Source of the DNA: Geosiphon pyriformis
Taxonomy: Eukaryota; Glomeromycota; Glomeromycetes; Archaeosporales; Geosiphonaceae
Length of the DNA: 64,000 bases
Direction of reading: 5' to 3'
NCBI GenBank assembly: GCA_016748015.1
Contig: JAAOMT010000129.1
Coordinates: 855,280 to 919,279 of the forward strand
In this document: positions 43,616 through 56,240 of the stretch, one piece after another
How positions within the stretch are numbered: the first letter of the stretch is position 1
Layout of the letters: every line of letters starts with the position of its first letter
Made by a program: the position numbers and the translations under genes
The notes under the pieces: generated by a model
Database searches by the model: none
What the model was told of the DNA's origin: nothing
Seen by the model: only the letters and a program-made list of their open reading frames with translations

Positions 43616-46600
43616 GCAACCTGGTCTGGAAATTTGTGACATGCAAAGTTTGGGGTATCAACGTTCCTGCAAAGCAAACAGACATTGTTTGTTGGCATGT
43701 GAGTTCGGGAAATATGGTTTTTTTTGTTACTGAAACAAAGTTGAAGTTCTTTGTTGGGCCATGGATCAAGGATAAATTTGATGAAATTTGGATTTTTACT
43801 TCTGGTTTGAATGTTAGTTATCTCGGTGCCAGTGTTGCTGTGATCATGAACAATTCTTTGGCTCATTATGTTTCTAAGGTTGAAGAGATCTTTGGTCAGG
43901 TTGTTTCTGTGCAACTTTTGTTCAAAGGCAAGCTCTCAGTAACTGTGCTTGGTTTGTACACTGGTACTTCTCCTGGCATTCATTTCAGTCAGATGTCTGA
44001 GGTTAATTCTATTATTGCTAAGGCAGTCAATATTAGCACCTTCATTGTGTTGGGTGGAGATTTTAATGAAAGCAGGTCTGGAAGGAGCGCAAGTTTTAGG
44101 TTTTGCTTGGGGCTGGGTTTGGTCAATTCTTTTGCTGGCCATCATTTGGCTGAGATACCTACATAGTGCAATTCAAGAGGAGTTGAGAAGACTATTGATT
44201 ACATTTTTGTTAGTAAAAATTTGTCTTCCACTGTTGCTAAGCATTGGATTGGATCTGTTTCTGAATTTTTTGACACAGATCACAGTGCTGTCATGGTATT
44301 GGTTGGCTTGGGTGGACTCTTGAATGCTCAATTGGATAGTTTGCACAAGCAGACTAACAAGAATTGTTGGAAGTTCAAAATTAGGGATGCAGATAGTGCC
44401 AAATAGATTAGGTTTAAGGATTGTGTTTTGGATAAACTTCTATTAGTCATGGACTTTTTCTCTGAGGCTGAAGCTGGTGGTGATTTAGATGCTATGTGGG
44501 CAATTTTGGAAAGAGGAATGGTTGAGTTGGCTGATGAGGTGTTTGCGAGGCATTGGTTTAGTGAATTTTAGTGCTTTAGGAATAAACATTCTTTGAAGTT
44601 TTTTGGGCTTGAGCTGCTTATTGCCAAGATTGTTAATAAGATTGGTTCTGGTGACATGCTTGGAGTAGATCATCTTGTGAAAAAATGGTTCACTTTGGAT
44701 GAAGCCAAGGCTTGCACTTTTTCTGACTTGGTTATCTTAGATGAGGACAGTGTTGTTCTTTTCAAGCATTTGTCATTGGTTTGCAAAGAATATAAAAGGT
44801 CAAAAATGTTTGAGTCGAGGTTGGCTAAGGAGACTTCTATCAGAAAGGCTATAGAAAAGTGCATGGAGAGCTTTGTTTCTAATAAAGGTGGCATGATCCG
44901 GAGTGTTTTGGACCGGCCTTTTCATAAGGTGGTTCTTGATTATTTGGTAGTTAATGATGACTTGGTTTTAGAACCTAAAGAGGTAAAGTCTAAGGTGGAC
45001 AAAATCATGATGAGGTGGACAAGAGTTTGCACTGTACCTCAAACATTGTCTGAATGCTGAGTTTGCCAGTATATGCTGTTGGATTATATAAGAGACGATG
45101 TCTTCTCTGGTGTTATGAGGAAGATAAATATGGAGGAGTTGCTTCTAATGGTGGGTGGTCTGCCTGATGATAAGACTACTGGCCTGTCTGGTATTTCCAA
45201 TGAGCTGTGGAAGCATGGTAGTGAGATGGTTCTGAGCTGTTTATTGGTTTTGCTAAATGCTTGCTTGTCTATTGGTGGGGTGTCTGTTTCTTGGAAAAAG
45301 ACCTGGGTGTCAATGATTCCTAAGCCATATAATTGGGATGGTGTTCTCATAAACATTTGTCCTATTGCTCTGATTGAAACTGCCAGGAAGATTTTTTCTA
45401 AGATTCTGTCTGATCGGATTTCTTTCGCATGTAGTAAGTTTAGTGTTCTCCGTGGTGACAATTTTTCAGTGTTAAAAGGCACATCTATGCAATCTCTGGT
45501 GTTTGCTGTTGGGATGATTGTGGAGGATGTTCTCAAAAAGAATAAAGAACTTTGGCTGGTCCTGCAAGACATGCAAAAAGCATACAATTCTGTTGGGTGA
45601 CATCATTTGGAGGCTAGTTTGCAGAGGATTTTTTATGATCCACTTCTGTGTAAGGTTAAAAAACATGAACAAATTTTTGGGTATTGGATAAGTTCCAAGT
45701 TTGTTTCGAAATCAGGTTGAATTGAGAGCAGTGGTGGGTTGTTTTCCTATTTTGCAGCTGGTGCTTTTGTTGATGATACAATTTGGGTTGGGAACTGTCA
45801 AGCTGCTACTCAGAATATTTTGGACATTGTAAGTGAGTTTTTTGTTGTTAATGATATCTCTATCAACAATGAGAAGACTGTAACCATTCCAATCAATCAA
45901 GATGTTAAAATTGCTTCTTTGAGTATTAGTGGCCTGTCTATTTCAATAGCTAAAAAGGGTGAGGCTCATTATTATCTGGGTATTTTTTTGTCTACTGAAG
46001 GGCTTTTGAAGCTGAGTGTGGCCAAGGTGCATTCTGATGTTTGTTTCTTTGCTAATGTGGTTCTCAGAAAGACTATTACTGATAAACAGTTTTTGTATCT
46101 GGTGTTGGCCGTTTTGCAGCCTATTGTTAATTATCGCACTCAGTTCAGCTTTGTCTCGTCGAACGTATATAACAAATGAGATGTGATGTTGAAGAAGGGC
46201 CTCAAGTCTAAAGCTGGTTTGTCCCGTGATTTCCTCAGTGAGGCTCTGTGTCATCCATCTTTATATGGTCTGAAGTCTTTTAAGCAGGTGCAGTCTGAGG
46301 GAAAGTTGGCTGCCTTGATTTCATTTTCCAACTCTTCTGGTGTTCTTGAACATTTGTTTGAGCACAGGTTTCTCGATTTGCAGATTCTGGGGTGGTCTTC
46401 TTTGAATCTTTTACAGTTTCTTGTTAGGTTGTGTGTTAGCCCTGTGAACAATTTTCTGGTGGGCATGGTTAAGATTTTTCTGTGCAATAAGCTGTCTCTG
46501 TTGAATAGCTTGCCCAATGCTTTCTGTAGTCCTGGTAGTTTTCCTGTGTTCTTTATCCTGAGGAGTTTTTTGTATTTCGATTCTGTTCATTCGTTGAAGC

Positions 46601-48138
46601 AATTTGGTATGGCATTTGGTGATAAATTATTTGACAAGAAGGGGCATATTATGAGTTGGGTGACTTTTTGATGTTGGAAGAGACTGGGTCCAAGGGGTCC
46701 TGTTTCTCACTAGTTTACAGTTGTGTCTGATTTTCTTTGTCTTATTGGCCAGTTCTGTGAAGTCTACTTGTCTTTCTGGAGTGAGCGTTTTGGATTCCGA
46801 GGAGTTTTCTACAGTTGTTAGTAGGTTGTATGAAGTCTGGTCTGACTTGTTTAAGGTTTTTACAGATGGCTCATTAAAAAATTTTGGTGGAACTGATGTT
46901 GCCAATAGTACAGCAGCCTTTTTTCTTGCTATTAATATGAGTATTAGTATTAAGGTTCATGAGCTGTTGTCTTCTACTATGGCCGAACTGCAAGTCATTG
47001 CTTTGTCTCTAAAGTGTGTTCTGTCTTCTTGTACTGTGGTCGTGCATACTGACAGCCAAGTGGCTATTGATGTGTGCATTTCTGAGATGTTGTTTGTGCC
47101 TGATTTCTACTTCTCTTGTTGATTGGAGAGATACCGGATTTTTGATTTGGTTCACGAAAAAGATTTTTCTGTACATTGGGTTAAGGTCAAAGGGCATTCT
47201 GGAGTTGTTGATAATGTTAGGGCTGATGCTGCTGCTGGGGATGCTGTTTTTTCTCATTTATTTTTGCCTGTCGGTATCTGGAAGCACTTTTTGGTTGCTG
47301 AAAATATACTGGTCTTTGGCAATACTCATTATTTTGTTCGGGATTTGTATAGATCTGTTTGCTGTGCACAATGGGAGGCAGAACCTGGCCAGAATGTGAT
47401 TCCTAATGTGCTAATTGAGGCTGTAGATTGGGATGCTACTGTTAAGGTGTGACATCCTGATTCATATATGCTTGCTGGTTTTACTAGTCGGAGGTCTTCT
47501 TGTCTTCGCACATATTTGATGAAGGCTGTGCACTGACGGCTTCCTGTGGCAATTAGAAAATGGTTGTATGATAAATTGTACTCTGGTGTGCTGTGCTTAC
47601 TATGTCATGAAGTGGAATACCAGATCATGTTTTCACATATTCTCATGATGTGGAGGTTCACAAGGAAGTTTTGGTCATGGCATTTTCAGACTGGTTATCT
47701 GTAGTTGGTTCTTGTGGCTTGTCATCCTCTGCTGTTTTGCAATCTCTTGATTGGTGTTCTTTGGATGTTAATTTGTATTCGGTTCTGTGTAAAGGGTTTG
47801 TGCTGAGAGAGTAGTATATGAAGGCAGTAAAGATTTTTGATGGTAGGAAGGAGGCTGTTAGTGCTGTAGTTGGTTTTGTTGGGCATTTGGTTGAGCTATA
47901 TCATTCTAAAGCCTGGTTGGCGAGATCAGTGTTTAGGGTAAGAATGGAGAAAACTGGTTTAGTTAGGGATAATGGTTTGTTTTCTGGTTTGTCTCGTTGT
48001 TTGAATTCTTTGTTGTTTGATAAGGTGGTGAGAATGTTTGGCATTGCTGGCTTTTTTGCTGTTAATTTTGGCTGTTACAGGTTATACCTTTTCTTCTCTG
48101 GTCTGGATGGTAATCCAAGTGTTAATATCAGTGTGTAG
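43612..48138 (+). pseudogene. LINE C ORF2: endonuclease, RT, RNase H, zinc finger
   Basis: It starts ATGAGCAAC at 43,612. Endonuclease: VTETKLKF, GLYTGTSPG, VLGGDFNES (catalytic blocks kept), then TAG 44,164, and DTDHSAV. RT: GLPDDKTTGLSGISNELW, WVSMIPKPYN, LVLQDMQKAYNSV (motif A) and AFVDDTIWVGN (motif C, both Asp kept, about 45,765). Motif B (QGxxxSP in LINEs A and D) is missing through a deletion of about 140 bp at about 45,625. RNase H: FTDGSLKNFGG, MAELQVIAL, HTDSQVAID and HWVKVKGHSG (about 46,858-47,200), with all catalytic acids present. A C-terminal Cys/His region follows at about 47,600, and the ORF ends at TAG 48,136-48,138. Stops include 45,058, 45,598, 45,718, 46,178, 46,669, 47,120, 47,450 and 47,812. 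Confidence 0.9.
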
Positions 48139-48145
48139 TGTTGCC

Positions 48146-48279
48146 TTGTTTGGCCTGAATGACTAGTCACATGTAGAAAGTACATAAACTGCATTTAGTT
48201 TGAGCCTTTTAATTTGGTTCTATGTACTAGATAGCGGTTGGGCTATACTCATTAAATATTGTTAAAAAAAAAAAAAATT
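48146..48279 (+). repeat. LINE C 3' tail and poly(A)
   Basis: This is the conserved LINE tail (GAATGACTAGTCACATGTAG ... GTACTAGATAGCGGTTGGGC) followed by A13. CATGTA and TACATA around GAAAG could form a small hairpin. It matches the tails of all other LINEs here. Confidence 0.85.
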
Positions 48280-49463
48280 TAGATATTTAATATTATATTA
48301 AAATAATTTTATAAGATCAATAATTTGTTATTAACAAATAATATTATATTTATTACTATTAATAATTTATTATTAATAAAAATATTCATAAATTAAGTTT
48401 TAATTATAAGTTTTTAATTAATTTTAATACTGATTTTTCTTTATTTTTAATGTTATTTGAACTTTATAATAGTATTTTTATTGTTTATAATATTAATATA
48501 TATATAATTTTATTTGATTTAAATAATTAATTATATGTAAAAAAAAGCATTATACTTATTTTAGAATTTTATATGATTATATTGTAATAAATAGTAATTA
48601 AATTATATTTATTAATTAAAAAATATTTATATATATTTAAAAAACTATTTGTTTAATAATTTTGTTTTTTATAATATATTTTAATATTTTAAAACATAAT
48701 TTTTTTTCAAAAAAAGCAAAAACAAAATAATAATTAAAATAACAATTAATTAAGTTTTAATATTATTTAAATAAGTTTTTAAGTAATAATCAATTTACAA
48801 AAAAATACAATAAAAAAGCAAAAATTAATTTATATAAATTTTACCAAATTAATATTTTGTAAATAAAATATAGTTTAAAAAAATTGATTTTAAAATTTAA
48901 CAAAATTACAAATTGGTTTTTATTAATAATTTTTTTAATAATTATAATTTTTATTTAAAATTATTAAATTAAATAATAATAAAAATAATTTATTTACTTT
49001 GATATTTCTTAATACTTTATTAAAAAAATTTCAATATGTAATTTTAAATAATACATTAATTTTTTTATTTTATTTAAAATTAAGCTTTTTATTAATAATT
49101 TTTTTGTTTATAATATTAATTAAAATTTATAACATGTACAGATTATTTGTTTATAGACTAAACAATAATTAAAATAAAATAAAATAATTATATTATGTTA
49201 TAATCAATATTTTAAAATTAAGTTATTTTTATTTAATAAAAATTTTAAGTTATATATTATTTAATAAGTTTATCAAAAATAAAAATTTTTTTTTTTGGAA
49301 TTAAAACATAAAAAACAATAATTAAAAAAATATCTTAAAAATAGCTATATTATTGATTAAAATTATAAAAATTATTCAGAAAATATTTACTTTGATGATT
49401 ATAAACATAAAATATTATGACTTATTAAAATAAATTTTTATAACAAATAATTAATCTATAATT
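48280..49463. other. AT-rich region with a LINE tail remnant
   Basis: Nearly all A/T. At about 48,508-48,625 there is a decayed plus-strand LINE 3' tail (TTAAATAATTAATTATATGT ... ATAAATAGTAATTAAATTATA). It marks another erased LINE whose body may be the DNA just left of it or lost. No ORF is present. Confidence 0.5.
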
Positions 49464-49489
49464 TTAGATTATTTTTTATTTAAACATTT

Positions 49490-49600
49490 AATGAGCAAGT
49501 CCAAACACTGCTTAGTGCAATACATCATACAAATAATTTAAACTAGGTGTGAATCATGCAATATCTACATGTAACCAGCCACTCAGATCAATCAGGACAA
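49490..49600 (-). repeat. LINE D 3' tail
   Basis: This is the reverse complement of the conserved LINE tail, between the ORF2 stop (49,603-49,605) and the T-rich end. It is moderately decayed (for example AACACTGCTTAGTGCAATAC in place of CCGCTATCTAGTACATAG). Confidence 0.8.
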
Positions 49601-49602
49601 TA

Positions 49603-52600
49603 CTAAGCACTTATATGAACAGAGACCTTACCTTCTATGCCTGAAAAAAACAAACGAAACTTGAAACCAATACCAATCGTCTTAGCAACACCCAGCAGCT
49701 GGGTCACATCAGATGACAGCCTTAAAGAAAGCCCAGAAATTGGAACAGGAGCAGACTCATTGCACAGAATAAGCCCATTTTTTTCCATGAATGCACAGTG
49801 CTTGGCGCAAACCAACCAAATATCTTCCCAAAACGCCAAGCTGAACTTACACACAAAGACCACAATGTTTTGACTTGCTTTTCTGGAATCCTTGAAGACA
49901 GAAACAGACTTACAAAACCAATCCTTGAAAACAAAACTCTTGTACAGAGCAGTACTAACTGAAACATTAAACACACAAGTAGACAATAGCTGCAAGACAC
50001 TTAAGGAAGAATGAGCCAGACTGGAGCACACACTCCAAACTGCCGCATGAGCATTCAACAACTGAGCACGACCATCGGCATCAAATGGACAAGAAAAAGC
50101 ATGGTTTGAGACCTCGACATCACCACAGAACAAACACATCACACTAGGATAGTGCTTATCATAAAGCCGCTTATGCACTGTGACAGGAAGCCGATGGTGC
50201 AATGTCTTCATAAAGTAAGTCCAGAAACCAGCTGTCCACTTACTAGTGAAGCCAGCAGCCATGTGAGAATCCAGATGCCAAACCAGCAACAACCTAAACC
50301 AATCAATATCTGTATGCAGACTATCTGCCATCACCCCAGTACCACAACTGATTTCCCAATGCGCACGATGAACAGACCAAAAAACATTCTGAACAAAATG
50401 CCTAAAATTACCAGAAATGGCTGCACCACCACCCCTAAGATAGCGTTCATTGACAGAATGGGGCAGATGCCAACCAGAGAAAGCCGCAGTTTTGGCCAAC
50501 TTATCAGTCCATTCATTGCCTAAAACCTCTAAGTGTCTTTTGACCTTATACCAATTAACTTTTAAATTTTTACAACAAATAATATTCACAATATGATGGC
50601 ATTTGATCCAACACCAATTCCTAAAATCTGGGCAAACCAATTCCATCTCCAACTTGCAAGCATCCAAAGCAGCCTGACTGTTCGAGAACAAGTTGATTGA
50701 GTAAGAAGAAGGAACGCATTTGAGCACCAGAGCAATGGTCTTTAGTTCCGTTAAGGTAGAAGACATCAAATCAGATACCCCTACATCCAAACCCATACCA
50801 ATGTCCTCAAAGAAAACAGCAGCTCCAGCTTTTATATCAACTGTCCCTAAATTACTTAGAGATCCATTTGTATAAATGGAAAGATAACCAACATCAGAAT
50901 CGAACAAACTGGCACCAATGATGCCAAACTCACAAGACTAAAGAACATCCGAAGAGGCATTACCAGCCAAAAGCATGGAACAGACAGGAAGAGAAGACAC
51001 ACCATTGAGAAACCAAATAGACAGCTCAAATCAAGCAGAAACCAGACCACGTGGGTCCAATCACTTCCATTGTTTGAAGGTTTTCCATTCAAAAACAGCC
51101 CCATTTTGGTCCCACAGCTGATCCACAAAAGCAATCTTATAACGCCAAAGTGAAGAGACACTCTTGACATAATTCAATTCATCAAGAACAAAGAACATAA
51201 GAGTTCTACCCCACTAATGAAAAGCACTAACCAGAGAGCCACCCAATAACAAATCACATCCAGAGAAAATATGCATCACACCTGCCAGAAAATTATTAAG
51301 AGGATTAATCTTTACACAGACCAAACACTGCAAAGAATGTAGTGGACGCCAGCAGAGGACCTGCAGATCATGCAACTGGTGAGAAAATAGACACTCCAAA
51401 ATCCCAACAGAGTTCGCAAAAGAAACAACCGAAGCCAATTTACTCTCAGCCTGAACCTGTTTAAAAGTCTTCAAACCATACAGAGAGAGATGATAAATCG
51501 CATCATTAGGGAAATCACGTGGCAAACCAGACTTAGATCTTAAGCCCTTATGAATCAAAGTGTCCCACTTTCTACAAGCACTAATAGGAATGTAACTGAA
51601 CTGTGTTCTATATCCAATGATAGGAAAGAGGACTGCCAAAACCAAATATGAAAACTGCTTATTAGACACTGCCTTTTTTAGGACCAAATTAGAAAAGAAC
51701 CAGACATCAGAATATGTCTTAGTCAAGCTAGACTTCAAAAGACCCTCAGTTGACAAATAGATCTCCAAATAGCAATGCAATTCCCCCTTCTTGGCAATAG
51801 AAATAGGTGACTCACTGATCAACAAAAAGGAAGCCATATCATCACAATTGATGGGGATGGCAACAGTTTTATCATTATTAATTGAGATGTTATTGATATC
51901 AAAAAATTTATTAGCAATGGTGAGAATATACTGTGTAGCACTTTGACTGCTGCCAACCCATATAGTATTATCAACAAAGGCATCCACTGTGAAAAATGAA
52001 GATACACTAGCCCAAGACTCAGTACGACCACATCCAAAAATAAAATGAGAATTCAATCTGTAACCACACCCATCTGCCTGCCTCTTAACTTCACACAAAA
52101 GGGGATCATAAAAGATGCGCTAAAGAAGTGGTGAGAACACCTTCCCCTGGTCCAAGTCATCATGCACCTCATACTCATCTGTCAAACCAAAATCTGTCAT
52201 AACCCTGTTGATGTAACCATTGTGAATGCTGCCAAAAAACCTAATAAATCTGCTACACATTTTTATCCTAACCAAACTGTCCCAAAGGTGTTCTCATCCA
52301 ACAGAATCATAAGCTTTCCGCATGTCCTACAATATCAACCAGAGCTCACAATTTTTCTTCAAAGCATCCTCAATAACTGAACCAATGGCAAAAATAGGAG
52401 ACTGTGTCGTCATGCTCTTCAAAACCGAAAAATTGTTCCCACACAAAACATCAAAAGTACTACAAGCCAACGAGATCCTATCTGAAAGAATCTTGGAAAG
52501 AATTTTGTGGGCAGTCTCAATTAAGACAATAGGTCAAGTGTTTATAAGAACTCTTTCTTACTCATATGGCTTAGGAATCATTGAGACCCAAGCTTCCTTC

Positions 52601-54282
52601 CAAGCATTAGACACAGACTCACAAATCAAACAAAAATTTAGAAGCACCAAAAACATATTCAAAATTGATTTGTTATAGTGTTTCCAGAGCTTGTTCAAAA
52701 TCCCAGAGAGACCAGCAGCCTTGTCTTCAGGCAGACCAGAAACCACACTGAACAACTTATTAAAACCAACGAAACATATTACACCAGAAAACATACCATC
52801 AAAAACATACTCCAAAGACTTGTATTGGTGAGACCAATTATCAGAGATATCAGACACCACCTTGCACTTCCTGGTCCAGCCTTCCATGATTCCATCCACC
52901 CTAGCTTTGACTAAGCTGGGCTCCAAAATCAACTCATTACCTACAACTAAATGATCCAATACCATTTTGTAAAAAGGATGCTCCAAAACACTCCTGATGA
53001 TGCAACTCTTGTCTGATTCAAAACTCTCCATCCTCCTATCAATAGCTGCCCTGATACAGGATTCCTCAGTACATCTGAATTCCAGCAACTTAGCAGAGTG
53101 GTAAGACTTCCTCGCCTTAACCAGAGCCAAGCGAATCATGTTAAAATTAGAATCTGACAGAAACAAAGACTTCACCACCGAAACACCATTGATGTCGAGC
53201 CTCTCCTACATATTTAACAGCAATGCAAATTCTACACTAGACAACAAACGAGATGCCTTAACCAGCTTGAATACAAGCAACTCAAGCTTGTGAAACCTAG
53301 AAGAACCCTTGGTAAAAACCTCATCATAACCCTTAAACCATTTTTTTTTGAATGTTCCAACCATTGAGAGAATCATTATTTTGTGCACAATGTTCCACAT
53401 AGCATCCAAATCTGAAGATTCTACAGAGGCAGTGAAATCACTCGAGCACATTATGCCATTGGTCAATGTAGCATCCTTAAAATTGTTCCACTCTTTCTCG
53501 CCAGCATCTCCAAAATTGAACTTCCAATGATTTTTATTAGCCTGCTTGCACATCGAGTTCAGCTAAGAGTCAAGCAAGCCACCCAAGCTCACAGAAACAG
53601 AAATAGCTTTATGATCAGTATCAAAAAAGTCCTCGACACCAGTCACATCATGATTCACCACAGCATTGATCAAGCTTGAAGAGATGAACATATAGTCAAT
53701 AGTCTTAACAACATCATGAGAGTTACCCCATGTTGGCATCTTAACAAGCACACTTCTATTCAAAGCATTAACCAGACCCAGATCAGAGCATTTTTTGAAA
53801 CTGGCACTCTTATGAGCACCATCCTCATTGAAGTCGCCACCCAAGACCACAAAAGATGATTTATTTACTGCCTTAGCAATCAAAGAATTAATGTCGCCAG
53901 TCTGTGAGAAACAAACACTCAAAGAGGCACCAGCATAGAGACCCAAAACAGAAACTGAAAGCTTATTCTTGAAAAGGAATCTGATGGAGAGAAGCCAACT
54001 GGGCACCTCAGAAATCTTGCAAACGTGTTTAGCCAAAGAATTGTTTATGACAATTGCCACACCAGAACCAAAACAACCAGAATCCAAACCAGAAGTGAAC
54101 ACCTGAACACCATCAAACTTGCCAGTGATCCATGGTCTAACCTTATCTCTAAGTTTAGATTCTGTGAAAATTGAAACCAAATTACCTATATCAAAGTGCC
54201 AGCAAACAACATCCACCTGTTTAGCAGAGTTATTCAAGCCCCAAACATTACAAGTAGCAAACTTCCAAACCAACTGACTCAT
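49603..54282 (-). pseudogene. LINE D ORF2: endonuclease, RT, RNase H, zinc finger
   Basis: It starts MSQLVWKFATCNVWG at 54,282. Endonuclease: TESKLRDKV, VLGLYAGAS, VVLGGDFNED, FDTDHKAISV (54,200-53,570). RT: GLPEDKAAGLSGILNKLWKH, WVSMIPKPYE, LILQDMRKAYDSVG (motif A), LDQGKVFSPLL (motif B) and AFVDNTIWVGS (motif C, second Asp now Asn, about 51,960). RNase H: YTNGSLSNLG and FSNSQAALDA have Asn for the catalytic Asp; the Glu block LTELKTIAL is kept (about 50,880-50,690). WYKVKRHLEVLGNEWTDKLA and a zinc-finger motif CLFCGDVEVSNHAFSC (about 50,135) follow. The last 434 residues are open to the TAA at 49,603-49,605. Stops at about 53,560, 53,208, 52,556, 52,530, 52,310 and 52,100 are TGG- or CAG-derived. 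Confidence 0.92.
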
Positions 54283-56099
54283 TGAGAAAAAGGGAGAGCT
54301 AATGAACCCGAACCAGAATACAAAAGATTTAATTTAGCCAAAACAGAACTGACAGAAGTCTCCAGAGCTGACATCTTAGACTCCAAACCACCCACCTTGG
54401 TAGTTAAAACTTGAAGCCAGCATCCATATCAACACTTAGAGAATGGGGATTGGATGATGCCAGTTCATCATCCAGAGCCATGTTAGAATCCAAAACAGGA
54501 GCCAAAGGCACAGAGCCAACCAAAAAAGGGGCACCAGAAGATGGAACCATGGGCACCAATTCAACAAAACTCAATTTTCTTAAAATACCAGAAACTTGGT
54601 CAGCCAACAACTCGAAAGAGCATTCCAAAGATGCCAAGCGAGCATTTAAAGAAGAATCAGTAATTGTAGAGAAGAGAGGACCACCACCCAAATCTGAGGT
54701 CATATGAGGAGAGAAACCAATACCAAGACCAGAACCAGAAGGAGAGCCACCAGAAGGGGAAGCAAGAGAGACTACCTGGGCCCATGACTTGTCACCAAAG
54801 GTAGCAGGACGAGATATAGGAACATTTTTTTTCGTGTATAACTTGGCCAACTGGAGACAATTCACACCAGAAGCACGTCTCTTATTAAAAATATTCAAGA
54901 AATCAGAAAACGACATATCTGATGCATCACACTCCAGAGCCAAATGACCAAGATGCCCACATTTTTTACACCAAACCAAATCCAACCTAGCCCAAGAAAA
55001 ACGAACACCACCAAAAACAGGCTTAGTGAAGAAAGCAGAATTCAGATCATTCTCAGATTTGAAGCCAACCACAGCACAACGAACTCTATTGCTAGTGTTC
55101 AATAAACAATTAATGATGCAAGTTCTGCCACTAGTTCTATCCAGCAGATTACTAAGATCATATGCAGTTGTTTTCACCAGTAACGTAAACAGAAGTGCCC
55201 TAAAACGATCCCTAGAGACCCAGATATTGTGATCTCTCACGGCTTTTGCCACACACACAGAATCTTTCCCAATTAAGAAGGACTATTTCAAAGCCAATTG
55301 CTCTGTCTGTCCCGATTCAGCGAATTCTACCACAGCTTTCTGCCACATTCTGATCAGCTAAATTTTGATTGATTTAATTTCCCCAAATTCAGATACTGCG
55401 GTGATGATCATTTTTTTTGGTAATTTTTTTGATGACTATGGCCCAATCTGAGCAAACTCCTTGTCTCTTAAGATTGCTGTTTACTATAATGTTATTTGCT
55501 CTGGCCAATAACATGGTCTTTTTTATGCTCTCAGATGAAGTAAATGTTGATTGGATAATTCCTTCAAATTTTGAGGGGATAGTAGCCCCCCCAAAACCAT
55601 TGATTCCTGAAAATAATTTCCTTATAACCTGAGTTTTGGCTGTTGCTGATTTCCCTTCTACAGCTGAAAGATTAATGTCCAAAGTGAATGATTTTTTCAT
55701 GGCCACTTCCACTTGAGTTTTAATGATTTTGGGATCTACTCACACCTTATCCAAAGAGAAAGACATATGGGGGGAAAGGGAAACTTCCTCTTCTTCCTCC
55801 ATGTCATAATTAATAGAGCCAAGAAGGGAGTCAACAGTCGCACCATTATTGAAATGTTTGGCTTGAGGTGTATTCATCTTGAAATCAGGTACTTTTTCAC
55901 CTTTGAAAGCTTCACCATTAGTATCCATGCCATTAAACTGCCCAACCACATAGCCAGACCCACCACTTTCAAGAATTGTACTACTACTCAAGAGCTTAGC
56001 ACCACCAGGAGGTTTCTTGATTTTATGACCTGAACCACCACCAACCAAACCAGTAGTCAAAACTCTGGCTGACCTTCTCTTAACACTAGGGCCACTCAT
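54279..56099 (-). pseudogene. LINE D ORF1 (RRM-like, CCHC), broken
   Basis: It begins MSGPSVKRRSARVL at 56,099, with a Gly/Ser-rich N terminus and an acidic patch (MEEEEEV). A TGA at about 55,740 replaces a probable TGG. A frameshift lies in the A-run at about 55,410, inside the RRM-like block (KKMIITAVSEFGEIKSIKI). The part from 55,258 to 54,404 is open. It includes LVKTTAYDLSNLL, SWARLDLVWCKKCGHLGHLALEC (zinc knuckle at about 54,980-54,930), FGDKSWAQVVSL and ASLECSFELLADQ. A second frameshift at about 54,410 precedes the final VGGLESKMSALE-like region. It ends at TGA 54,281-54,279, overlapping ORF2 by ATGA. Confidence 0.86.
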
Positions 56100-56240
56100 A
56101 ATGGCAGCTGGACTGACAACAAAAGGGTTTGTTTCTTGTAAAATAGTGGAAGACAGTATATAAAAAACAGAAAAACTTCTTTTAAATTTATGACTTTTTT
56201 TCAGAAATTTGGGATGAAGGAGAGAAAAAAGTTTTTAAAT

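Larger units (their letters stand above)
41548..48279 (+). mobile_element. LINE C: nearly full-length non-LTR retrotransposon
   Basis: A 6.7-kb element with 5' UTR, ORF1 (41,681-43,615), ORF2 (43,612-48,138), conserved 3' tail (48,146-48,258) and an A-run ending at about 48,279. The 5' end (CTTTCTCTTATCAATTCCCTGACCACGA) resembles that of the ORF1-only element. Base composition is much closer to a normal gene than the DNA around it, implying a fairly young copy. It is non-functional: about a dozen in-frame stops, and a deletion of about 140 bp in RT. Confidence 0.9.
49464..56240 (-). mobile_element. LINE D: nearly full-length non-LTR retrotransposon, minus strand
   Basis: The element runs from its 5' UTR (about 56,240-56,100) leftward through ORF1 and ORF2 to the shared 3' tail (49,600-49,490) and a T-rich stretch (poly(A) complement, about 49,464-49,488). 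It is the least interrupted copy in the window. ORF2 has only about nine stops, and an unbroken 434-residue C-terminal segment. The 5' hairpin region resembles LINE A. RT and RNase H have lost catalytic Asp residues, so it cannot be active. Confidence 0.92.

Noticed and set aside
45601-45640. Intron loss (spliced retrogene) in LINE C
   Set aside because: The missing 140 bp encodes RT motif B in LINEs A and D and lacks proper splice sites, so it is a deletion.
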